Below, in pieces: positions 1 to 6,157 of a DNA stretch of 6,640 nt. The position numbers and the translations under genes are program-made. The stretch is from Verrucomicrobiales bacterium (GTDB taxonomy: Bacteria; Verrucomicrobiota; Verrucomicrobiia; Verrucomicrobiales; DEV007): contig JALRFZ010000300.1 in assembly GCA_023253615.1 (NCBI GenBank), forward strand, positions 1 to 6,640, read 5' to 3'. The first letter of the stretch is position 1, and each line of letters begins with the position of its first letter. Under the pieces are notes generated by a model. It was given only the letters and a program-made list of their open reading frames with translations, did no database searches and was not told where the DNA came from.

Positions 1-1208
1 GTCCCCTCGTGCCCGTGCTCGTCGCGATGGAGAAGGAAGGCATCCGCGTCGATCCCGCCGCCCTAGCCGAGACCGGGGAACTCCTCGCCGGGCGCATCGC
101 CGGATTTGAAAAGGCCGTCTACGAGGCCGCCGGCACGCCCTTCAATCTCAATTCGCCCAAGCAGGTCGGCGAGATCCTTTTCGAACGGCTGCACCTCGAC
201 GACAAGGCCAAAAAGACCAAGACCGGACAGTATAAAACCGACGAGCAGACCCTCTCCACTCTCGCCACCGAACACCAGATCGTGCGCGACCTCCTCGCCT
301 ATCGCGAGGCCGCGAAGTTGAAAAGCACCTACGTCGATGCCCTGCCCGAATCCATCTTTCCCGGCACCGGGCGCATTCATACCACCTTCCACCAGCTCCT
401 CACCGCCACCGGCCGCCTCGCCTCGAACAATCCGAATCTGCAGAACATCCCGATCCGCTCCGAACAGGGACGCGAGATCCGGCGTGCCTTCGTGCCGCGC
501 GGGGAGGACTTCGTCATTCTCTCGGCCGACTATTCCCAGATCGAGCTGCGCGTCATGGCCTCGCTCTGCGACGATCCCGCGATGATCGAGGCCTTCCAGT
601 CCGGCGCAGACATCCACCAGGCCACCGCCGCCCGCGTCTTCGGCGTGCCGCTCGATGGCGTCACCTCCGACATGCGGCGCACCGCGAAGATGGTGAATTT
701 CGGCATCATCTACGGCATCTCCGCCTTCGGTCTTTCGCAGCGTCTCAACGGAGAGCTCTCCCGCGGCGGCGCCCAGGAGGTGATCGACGAATATTTCCGG
801 CAATATCCCGGCGTGAAGCGATTCCAGGATGAGACGATCGAACAGGCCCGGCGCGATGGCTACGTCGAGACCCTCACCGGCCGCCGCCGTTACCTCCGCG
901 ACATCAATTCCAAGAATGGCATGATCCGCTCCGCCGCCGAGCGCACCGCGATCAACACGCCCATCCAGGGCACCGCCGCCGACATGATCAAGATAGCCAT
1001 GGTCCGCGTCGCGACGCTGCTCGATGAGGGTCGCTATCGGACACGGATGCTATTGCAGGTCCACGATGAACTCGTCTTCGACCTTCATCGGGAAGAAAAA
1101 GACGAACTCGTCCCGAAAATCGAGGAAGCGATGAAGTCCGCCCTGCCCCTCGCCGTGCCCGTCGTGGTCGAGTCGGGAACGGGGGCGAACTGGCTCGAGG
1201 CACATTGA
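1..1208 (+). CDS. polA: DNA polymerase I, C-terminal polymerase domain (5' end outside window)
   Basis: Family A DNA polymerase, which fills gaps and replaces RNA primers during replication and excision repair in the cytoplasm. The reading frame is open from the first bases, so the true start and the 5'-3' and 3'-5' exonuclease regions lie to the left; the GTG at 9 is only an internal valine. Numbering from that GTG, the visible 399 residues hold the thumb (about 1-115), the TATGRL...NLQNIP segment (132-148), motif A DYSQIELRV with catalytic D174 and the steric-gate glutamate E179, the O-helix motif B with R223, K227, F231 and Y235 (matching Taq R659, K663, F667, Y671), and motif C QVHDE with H352 and D353. 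All key polymerase residues are present and the frame is intact to its TGA, so the enzyme should be functional. Phenylalanine at the O-helix position predicts normal discrimination against dideoxynucleotides. It converges on the lysine-rich gene to its right. Family assignment is certain; only the N-terminal extent is unknown. Confidence 0.97.
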   Translation, partial: PLVPVLVAMEKEGIRVDPAALAETGELLAGRIAGFEKAVYEAAGTPFNLNSPKQVGEILFERLHLDDKAKKTKTGQYKTDEQTLSTLATEHQIVRDLLAYREAAKLKSTYVDALPESIFPGTGRIHTTFHQLLTATGRLASNNPNLQNIPIRSEQGREIRRAFVPRGEDFVILSADYSQIELRVMASLCDDPAMIEAFQSGADIHQATAARVFGVPLDGVTSDMRRTAKMVNFGIIYGISAFGLSQRLNGELSRGGAQEVIDEYFRQYPGVKRFQDETIEQARRDGYVETLTGRRRYLRDINSKNGMIRSAAERTAINTPIQGTAADMIKIAMVRVATLLDEGRYRTRMLLQVHDELVFDLHREEKDELVPKIEEAMKSALPLAVPVVVESGTGANWLEAH

Positions 1209-1255
1209 GGAGTCGCGTTTCCGCGTCCCTTATCAACCTAATTCGAGGAATGGAG

Positions 1256-1383
1256 GCCCACGGAATTCACGGAAGGCCCGGAAAAAGAACCGATTGGCAA
1301 AACCATTTTCCCCTCCAACAGGTGATGCTCGTGAATTCCTTGGAATCCTGATCTTTCCGTGGAATTCCGCGCCTTCCGTGGGC
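1256..1383. repeat. Inverted repeat of CACGGAA/GGAATTC words between convergent genes
   Basis: The outer arms GCCCACGGAA (1256-1265) and TTCCGTGGGC (1374-1383) are perfect 10-bp complements. Inside them GGAATTCAC (1262-1270) is complementary to GTGAATTCC (1331-1339), and GGAATTCC recurs at 1361-1368 next to another TTCCGTGG, so several alternative pairings are possible. The block lies in the 195-nt gap between the polA stop and the stop of the leftward lysine-rich gene. It could end transcription in both directions as a long hairpin, or be a copy of a dispersed intergenic repeat. It has no T-tract directly after a tight stem, so it is not a classical intrinsic terminator. The remainder of the gap (1209-1255 and 1384-1403) shows nothing assignable. 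Confidence 0.6.
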
Positions 1384-1403
1384 AATCACTTTCCTTTCAA
1401 GGC

Positions 1404-1823
1404 TCACGCGCCTTTGGAGGAAGTCTTCTTCTTGGCCGCGGCTTTTTTGGCGGTCTTTTTGGCCGCCGGAGCAGCGGTCTTGCCGGACTTCTTGGCGGCC
1501 GCCGCCTTCGGTTTCTTCGTGGACTTCTTGTCCGAAGCTTTCTTCGCGCTCTTCTTGGCCGCCTTCTTCTCCAGCGAATCCGACATCTTCTCCAGCGAGG
1601 TGGCCAGATTCTGTTCGAGTTTGGTCAGCGCCTTCGTGAAGCTGTCGGCGCGCCTGCGCACCTGCTTGAGCGCCGTGGCGCCCTTCTTGCGGAGCCCGGC
1701 CTCGCCGCTCTGGATCCACTCGTCCAACGCCTTCCGCGCCGCGCTGGTATGGGCGGACGTGTCGTTGAGCTTCTCTTCCAGTTCGTTGATGAGCTTGCGG
1801 GCTTTGTCGAAGTTGATTTGCAT
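1404..1823 (-). CDS. Small coiled-coil protein with histone H1-like lysine/alanine tail
   Basis: Predicted 139-residue, strongly basic protein. Residues 1-85 look helical and amphipathic with heptad-like spacing (LINELEEKL at 11-19; LTKLEQNLATSLEKM at 66-80), so a coiled coil or helical hairpin is likely. Residues 86-139 consist only of K, A, S, T, D, P and G, with 22 lysines in 54 positions arranged as KKAAKK/KKTAKK-type repeats, like eukaryotic H1 tails and bacterial histone-like Hc1 or AlgP-type proteins. Such tails bind DNA without sequence specificity, so a nucleoid-associated role is the best inference. The N-terminal part could instead mediate oligomerisation, as in phasin-like proteins. 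The frame stays open upstream of 1823 to a possible start at 2039, but that would run into the 3' end of the neighbouring gene and adds low-quality sequence, so the ATG at 1823 (MQINFDKARK) is chosen. No Shine-Dalgarno sequence precedes it. There is no signal peptide or membrane segment. The gene lies 136 nt downstream of the Tat-protein gene on the same strand and probably has its own promoter. Confidence 0.8.
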   Translation of the reverse strand: MQINFDKARKLINELEEKLNDTSAHTSAARKALDEWIQSGEAGLRKKGATALKQVRRRADSFTKALTKLEQNLATSLEKMSDSLEKKAAKKSAKKASDKKSTKKPKAAAAKKSGKTAAPAAKKTAKKAAAKKKTSSKGA

Positions 1824-1857
1824 GTCAGTCGGGTTTCCGTGAGGGGAACGTTCGCCA

Positions 1858-1898
1858 TTGACCCCGCTTCCGGTCAAGTGACGTTTCGAAATTGTCAC
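1858..1898. promoter_or_regulatory. Clustered TGAC/GTCA dyads upstream of the lysine-rich gene
   Basis: TTGACC (1858-1863) and GGTCAA (1872-1877) form a perfect 6-bp inverted repeat with an 8-nt spacer. They are followed by GTGAC (1878-1882) and GTCAC (1894-1898) around a TTTCGAAA core (1884-1891). The four TGAC/GTCA half-sites lie 35 to 75 nt upstream of the ATG at 1823, where an operator or promoter would be expected. TTGACC read on the minus strand could serve as a -35 element, but no convincing -10 box follows. The dyads are plain in the sequence; the regulatory role is inferred from position only. The rest of the 136-nt gap shows no clear terminator for the gene that ends at 1960. Confidence 0.3.
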
Positions 1899-1959
1899 CA
1901 ATTCCTGCGTGAATTTTGCGCGGAAGCTTCCTGTCTTGCTTGGCGGATGGCGATGGTTT

Positions 1960-3258
1960 TCAGACAACCGAGTTCCGCACCCGCCACCAGACCGACTCCA
2001 CCCAGAAGAAGGTCGCGTAGTAGAGGTTGGTATAATCATATCGCCGGATGAGTCGCTCGATCGCCGGTAGATGGGGTTTCACCACCTCCTTATCGGGACA
2101 CAGCGACACGATCCACGCGGCCGCGGACGGTTCGCGGATGAAATTTGCCTCGCTGTTGCGTCGTGGGGAGATCTTCCCAAAGGCTTTTACCTGGGCGATT
2201 GCGAGATCGACGGCCTCCTGCTCCGTCGTCTGCGGCTGCCACAGCGGCATCATCGCGGCACGCCAATCCTGGCTGAAGGTGGCGGGATTCGCGCGATCGA
2301 ATTTCTCCGCGAGGGCCAGGGCTTCCGCCGCGAGAAGGGCGCTGGCGCGGAGTCCGGCCGCGTAGTCGGCCTTGAGCGCGGCATCCTCCTCCATCTCCCA
2401 GAGGCAGCGCAGGGCGCCGACGGCGACACACGAGGTCCAGGCGTGGGTCGGGGCGTAGAAGTATTTCATCCCGCCCGCCGCGTATTGTCGTTTGGTCAGG
2501 GCTGGTTCGCCTCCGGCGACCTTGAGTTCGGCGCGGTAGCGTTCCTCCCACGAGGCGTCGCCGGTGACGCGGGCCATCAACTTCATCACGAAGAGTTTCC
2601 GGACGGCTTTCTCGAAGTGGAAGCCCTCGAAGGTGCCGCGCTTTCCGAAGGGGGGCTCGGCCGGCATGTTCCAGCCGAGGGAAACGATCGCCTCGGTCGT
2701 TTCGACGAGGTGCTTGCGGATCCGATCCTTCTCCGCTTCGGTCGCGAGGCCGGAATCATAAAAACGCCAGAGACCGATGTACCAGGGGCCGGTCTGGTCG
2801 TCGGAGCCCATCGGATAATGGGAACGCCCATCCGTGCTGACGCCGCGTCCCACGAATCCCTTCACCTCGCTGATGGAATTGAGGAGAAGCAATCCCTCGA
2901 CGAGACGCCGGACTTTGGCCGCGTCTTCCTCCGTCTTCGTCGATCGCCAGCGGTTCACCGCGGCATCGAGATAGAGGCCATTGAACATCGCCCCGTTTTC
3001 GATCGGCTGGAACCATCCGAGCGCGTTCGGTTTTCCAGCCTGGCATTCCTCGGGCGTGGGCAGGTTCACCTTTCCCTCGAAGTCGCAGAAATCGACGAGG
3101 ATGCCGTATTCATCGACAAAGCGCCGCCAGAGCTCCGTGTGGGCCTGCGCCGCGGCGGTCGCGGTGTCGGGATGGAAGAGGTCGGCGCCGATGGAAAGAC
3201 GGGGCGCGAATCCCGCACCAAACGCGAGGGAGGATTGGAGCAGGGTGCGGCGTTTCAT
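1960..3258 (-). CDS. Tat-exported putative alpha/alpha-toroid protein, unknown activity
   Basis: 432 residues. The N-terminus MKRRTLLQSSLAFGAGFAP has a twin-arginine motif (R3-R4) before a short hydrophobic stretch, a typical Tat signal with likely cleavage near residue 25, so the protein is exported folded. The mature part is almost wholly helical and rich in aromatic residues: ENGAMFNGLYLDA (87-99), GFVGRGV (134-140), GSDDQTGPWYIGLWRFY (151-167), APTHAWTS (269-276), REPSAAAW (375-382) and ESVWW (421-425). This recurring helix pattern with conserved N/D/H/W residues at helix ends resembles (alpha/alpha)-barrel glycosidases and lyases, and the GF-x-x-RGV and S-DDQ segments match a poorly characterised family I associate with Planctomycetes and Verrucomicrobia. 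I cannot name a reaction. Its ATG overlaps the stop of the upstream beta-helix gene by 4 nt (ATGA), and no Shine-Dalgarno sequence precedes it, so translation probably depends on coupling. A role in handling the same polysaccharide is inferred from this pairing. The frame is intact. Confidence 0.85.
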   Translation of the reverse strand: MKRRTLLQSSLAFGAGFAPRLSIGADLFHPDTATAAAQAHTELWRRFVDEYGILVDFCDFEGKVNLPTPEECQAGKPNALGWFQPIENGAMFNGLYLDAAVNRWRSTKTEEDAAKVRRLVEGLLLLNSISEVKGFVGRGVSTDGRSHYPMGSDDQTGPWYIGLWRFYDSGLATEAEKDRIRKHLVETTEAIVSLGWNMPAEPPFGKRGTFEGFHFEKAVRKLFVMKLMARVTGDASWEERYRAELKVAGGEPALTKRQYAAGGMKYFYAPTHAWTSCVAVGALRCLWEMEEDAALKADYAAGLRASALLAAEALALAEKFDRANPATFSQDWRAAMMPLWQPQTTEQEAVDLAIAQVKAFGKISPRRNSEANFIREPSAAAWIVSLCPDKEVVKPHLPAIERLIRRYDYTNLYYATFFWVESVWWRVRNSVV

Positions 3259-5936
3259 GGGGCGATGGGGTCCATCTCGACCGGGATGAGGCTGAGATTA
3301 TCGATGAAGTAGGCGGTGTCTTTGGTGCCAAGTCCGGTGAAGAGCAGGTAGCTCGCCTCGTTCCAGGTCGGCTTGCAAGGGAGATCCTTGAATTCCTGTT
3401 TCGTGCCGTCTGGTTTTGTCAGGGTGACGTTGTATTTCCCGGCACCGGTCTTCGCCTCGATCTCGATCCTGATCCATTGGCCGGGCGGCAGTTCCCCGAG
3501 CGGGACGCTGGCGGTGTTGTTGGCCACCAGTTTGCCACCCTGCCAGCGCAGGTAGGGACCGGCGGCGAATTCGCCGTTCTTCACCCGCATCTCGAAGAAA
3601 CCATCGGCTCCCTCGCGGGTCATCAGATCGAAGCCGACGCGGAAGGTGCCGCCCGCCCAGCGCGGGAAGATGTCGAAGACGGGATCGTAGCTGTGGACGA
3701 GGCCCGGTTTGTCCTGCGCCTTGAGACTGCGCTTCGAGACGCCACCGTCGGGGATGGGGAATGGCGAGGCAGCTTCCTCGCTGACGGCGAAGCCCTCGCC
3801 GACCGGCTTTTGCTCGCGGGGACGATCGTGACGTCCGTTGCGGACGCCCACCGCGCCGACGGGGACGCGTTCGAAGGTCTGGAGGTCGATGCGGTACTCC
3901 GGTGCCGGCCAGGGTTTTGCCTCAGCCGCCCAGGTCGGATATTCGTGCCCCTTCGCAGCGAGCTCACGCCATGCCGCATCGTCCTTGCGCACCCCGGCGA
4001 TATCGAGATCCCACGGTTTGAAGCCGATCTTCTCCGCCGGACTCCCGGGCTTGATGCGGAAGTCACGCTTGGCCAGATCCTCGAACATCGGATCGGCGAA
4101 TTGCGAGCCGTTGTCGCGTCCCATCTTCCGCCACTCGTCCCAGGTGAAATGTGTCTTTGTCAGGGTTTCGGGGATCTTCCCATCGGTCCGCCAGTAGAGG
4201 TTGCGGCGGAAGACGAGGCTGTCCTTCGGATCGCCGCGCTCGGGTTTGTCGAAGAATTTCCAGTTCCACTCGCCGCCGTCGAGCAGCGGCGAGGCGGGAT
4301 CCCAAATCACGATGTTACCCTCATAGCGGAAGCTGAGGTGCGCCTCGTTGCGGCTGCGCTGGATCTGGGCGGTGTGGCCGAAGGCGAAGATGTTGTTCCG
4401 GACCGTGTTGAAGAAGCCGTAGTGTTGGTGGAAGCCGGAGTTCCAGGTGTCGTGGACGAGGTTGTTCTCGAAGGTGACGTCGGTGCTGCCCTCGTCGGTG
4501 TAGAGACCCCAGCCGCCATAGCGGTGGCTTGCGATGTGGTGGACGTGGTTGCCGCGCACGATCGTGCCGGGCGAAACGCCGAGCCCGTAGAAGCCGCCCA
4601 TGTCGCTGAGGTAAGCCCAGCCGATGTGGTGGATGTGGTTGTTCTCGACGAGGGTCTCGCGCGACGAGGTGTCGCCGTAGCCCCAGTTCCATCCCGCGCT
4701 GACGCCGGTGTAGTAGAAGTCGCCGATGTCGCAGTGGATCACGGCGCAGCGTTGGGTGTGTGTCAGGACGACGCCGCAGGCGCTCGGGTGGAGCCGCCCG
4801 CCGTGTTGGAGGATACAATTGTCGACGACGATGTTGCGGCAGACCCGATCCTCCGCGGGGCGCGAGGTTTCACCGACGCGCACCCCGCCGCCACCGAGGT
4901 CGTGGAGATGGGATTTGGTCAGGGTCGAATCGGAGCAGCCGTTTTTGAAATAGACGCCGTATTCGCCGACATGGCCGATCTCGCAGCCCTCAATGCGGAT
5001 GCCGGAGCAATCCTCGAACTCCAGCCCCCCGCCAAGCCCGGTCGCGGCCTGCCGGTCGTGCAGTCCTTCGGTCGGATAAAGATACTGGGCATGACGGAAG
5101 GCGATCCCGCGGAAGGCGAGATCCTTCACGCCCTTTGCGACCACAAATCGCTCGGCGACCGGCGCGGTGAAGAGGGTTTGGTCGAGCTCTTCACCCTCTT
5201 GGGGCCGGTAAAGCACTTCGCCTTTTTCCCGATCGAGATACCACTCGCCCGGCGCATCGAGGGCGGCGCGGAAGTTCTCCATCCAGAAGCGTTGGTCGGG
5301 CTCGAACTCGATGAAGGGATAACTCGCCCGCCCTTTGATCTTCACGGCGAGGAAATCATCGTTGAGCGCCTCGATGCGGCACTGGCCGACGGCCCAGGCA
5401 TGGGTGACGGTGAGGAGGACTCCGTCGCGCTCGGCCGCCGGGATGGCCTTGAGTATGTCATATTCGGCCTCGTGCAGGGTGAAGGCGTGGAAGTTGAAGT
5501 TTTCCTTCAAATCGGGAAAGACCCCGGCACCGACCGCTCCATCGAGATGGTGATAGCCCTTGTTCGGAGTGCGGGCCCGGACGGCGCGACGGCCGTTGAC
5601 CCAGAGCTGCTCGAAATTCCAGTTCTTGTCAGGGAGCGTCGCTTTCCAGAGGCCTTTCTCCACCTCGCTCCAGCCGGTGATTTCACGACCGCCGGTAAAG
5701 ACGGGTTTCGCGCCCGACGCGGCTTCCCAAGTGACGCCGGAATCGTCCGGACCGAAGACGAGCGGTTCGGTCATCGCATAGGTACCGTCGGCGACGAGGA
5801 TGCGCACCGGCTTTTCCGCCGCCCGCGCCGCCTCGAGCGCGGCCTGGGGTGTTTTGACAGGGCCCGAGGGCGAAAGTTCGAGGTCGGCGGCGCCGAGCGA
5901 AGTGGAGAGAAGGAGGGGTAGGAGATACAAGCGCAT
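3255..5936 (-). CDS. Secreted right-handed beta-helix protein, GH141-like, with C-terminal lectin-like domain
   Basis: 893 residues. A Sec signal peptide (MRLYLLPLLLSTSLGAADLE) has likely cleavage after A16 or A17. Residues 43-125 (VRILVADGTYAMTEPLVFG..., TGGREITGW, QLWVNGRRAVRARTP) match the N-terminal region of GH141-type beta-helix enzymes, the family of Bacteroides alpha-L-fucosidase BT1002. Residues about 265-545 form repeated rungs with an N/C/H ladder (for example NHIHHIGW at 433-440 and NHVHHIAS at 463-470, 30 residues apart), the hallmark of a pectate-lyase-like parallel beta-helix. SDMGG (444-448) and YTDEGS (479-484) place D445, D481 and E482 on loops near these rungs; these are candidate catalytic acids by inference. 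After a linker, residues 713-886 are beta-rich (TFRVGFDLMT, GQWIRIEIEA, AYFIDNLSL) and look like a concanavalin/LamG-type jelly roll, probably for carbohydrate binding. It is the first gene of a coupled pair with the Tat-exported protein. The ATG at 5936 is chosen because it begins the signal peptide; no Shine-Dalgarno sequence is visible. Exact substrate unknown; a lyase or non-enzymatic NosD-like role cannot be excluded. Confidence 0.88.
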   Translation of the reverse strand: MRLYLLPLLLSTSLGAADLELSPSGPVKTPQAALEAARAAEKPVRILVADGTYAMTEPLVFGPDDSGVTWEAASGAKPVFTGGREITGWSEVEKGLWKATLPDKNWNFEQLWVNGRRAVRARTPNKGYHHLDGAVGAGVFPDLKENFNFHAFTLHEAEYDILKAIPAAERDGVLLTVTHAWAVGQCRIEALNDDFLAVKIKGRASYPFIEFEPDQRFWMENFRAALDAPGEWYLDREKGEVLYRPQEGEELDQTLFTAPVAERFVVAKGVKDLAFRGIAFRHAQYLYPTEGLHDRQAATGLGGGLEFEDCSGIRIEGCEIGHVGEYGVYFKNGCSDSTLTKSHLHDLGGGGVRVGETSRPAEDRVCRNIVVDNCILQHGGRLHPSACGVVLTHTQRCAVIHCDIGDFYYTGVSAGWNWGYGDTSSRETLVENNHIHHIGWAYLSDMGGFYGLGVSPGTIVRGNHVHHIASHRYGGWGLYTDEGSTDVTFENNLVHDTWNSGFHQHYGFFNTVRNNIFAFGHTAQIQRSRNEAHLSFRYEGNIVIWDPASPLLDGGEWNWKFFDKPERGDPKDSLVFRRNLYWRTDGKIPETLTKTHFTWDEWRKMGRDNGSQFADPMFEDLAKRDFRIKPGSPAEKIGFKPWDLDIAGVRKDDAAWRELAAKGHEYPTWAAEAKPWPAPEYRIDLQTFERVPVGAVGVRNGRHDRPREQKPVGEGFAVSEEAASPFPIPDGGVSKRSLKAQDKPGLVHSYDPVFDIFPRWAGGTFRVGFDLMTREGADGFFEMRVKNGEFAAGPYLRWQGGKLVANNTASVPLGELPPGQWIRIEIEAKTGAGKYNVTLTKPDGTKQEFKDLPCKPTWNEASYLLFTGLGTKDTAYFIDNLSLIPVEMDPIAP

Positions 5937-6009
5937 GGGAAGACGAAAACGTGGACCGGATGACGCGGGCGTCCAAGTGAAATCGTGGGTTCGGGCGTGG
6001 TGCCGAAGG
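5937..6009 (-). promoter_or_regulatory. Leader region of the beta-helix/Tat-protein pair
   Basis: This 73-nt stretch between the beta-helix start codon and the REPIN must hold the 5' leader, and probably the promoter, of the leftward pair unless transcription begins inside or beyond the repeat. I see no convincing -35/-10 pair and no purine-rich ribosome binding site; the bases just before the ATG read GTCTTCCC on the minus strand. The entry rests on position only. Confidence 0.25.
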
Positions 6010-6071
6010 AAAGTAGTCCGGGGCTTCAGCCCGCTGCGACGTTCCCGCGGGCTGAAGCCCCGGACTACTTT
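6010..6071. repeat. REPIN-like element: two REP sequences in inverted orientation
   Basis: Positions 6010-6034 and 6047-6071 are perfect 25-bp inverted complements separated by a 12-nt loop (6035-6046). On each strand the arm carries a GTAG tetranucleotide (6013-6016 on plus, 6068-6065 on minus) followed by a short imperfect hairpin, GGGCT-TC-AGCCC (6021-6032 in the left arm), with a bulged outer C:G pair. A GTAG/GGAG head followed by a bulged palindrome is the described form of REP elements mobilised by RAYT (REP-associated TnpA-like) transposases, and two such units head to head make a REPIN. It lies between divergent genes, so a terminator role is unlikely. No RAYT gene is present in the window; it would act in trans. 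Confidence 0.75.
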
Positions 6072-6130
6072 TGATCGGAAAATGCTCCTTTCACGGCGCT
6101 TGCTTCCGACGACGGCCCGACCGAAGTTTC

Positions 6131-6142
6131 CGCACGCGTGCG
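6131..6142. promoter_or_regulatory. 12-bp perfect palindrome upstream of the Fic frame
   Basis: CGCACGCGTGCG is a perfect 12-bp palindrome ending 15 nt before the ATG at 6158, where an operator could act. In DNA this G+C-rich such palindromes also arise by chance. No promoter boxes are clear in 6072-6157. Confidence 0.2.
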
Positions 6143-6157
6143 CTTGCGCGAGCCCCC

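Noticed and set aside
63..803. A 246-residue minus-strand frame inside polA
   Set aside because: The plus strand encodes an intact, strongly conserved polymerase domain over the same bases; the antisense product has no motif.
1214..1225. Small hairpin CGCG-TTTC-CGCG just after polA as a terminator
   Set aside because: The stem is only 4 bp with no T-tract after it; too weak to call.
1922..1931. GGAAGCTTCC palindrome after the Tat-protein gene as a terminator
   Set aside because: It is a perfect 10-bp palindrome but has no loop and no T-tract; probably chance.
1824..2039. N-terminal extension of the lysine-rich protein to a start at 2039
   Set aside because: It overlaps the end of the neighbouring gene, crosses the dyad-rich intergenic region and adds R/S/T/P-rich sequence without structure; the ATG at 1823 starts a clean amphipathic helix.
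1359..2051. Plus-strand frames rich in F, L, G and R across the lysine-rich gene
   Set aside because: They are the complement of lysine/alanine codons (AAG/GCC read as CTT/GGC), which produces spurious hydrophobic F/L/A strings that mimic membrane segments.
2071..3312. A 413-residue open frame on the plus strand opposite the Tat-protein gene
   Set aside because: Shadow of the minus-strand gene; the composition is rich in G, R, E and A with no recognisable domain, while the opposite strand has a Tat signal and conserved motifs.
3477..5921. An 814-residue open frame on the plus strand opposite the beta-helix gene
   Set aside because: It lies fully antisense to a gene with clear signal peptide, family motifs and rung repeats. 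Its product is an E/V/D/A-rich composition without motifs, as expected for a stop-poor shadow frame in G+C-rich DNA.
6010..6071. Reading the 25-bp inverted repeat as an intrinsic terminator
   Set aside because: It lies between two genes that diverge from it, so no transcript of this window would end there, and its GTAG-headed structure fits a REPIN better.
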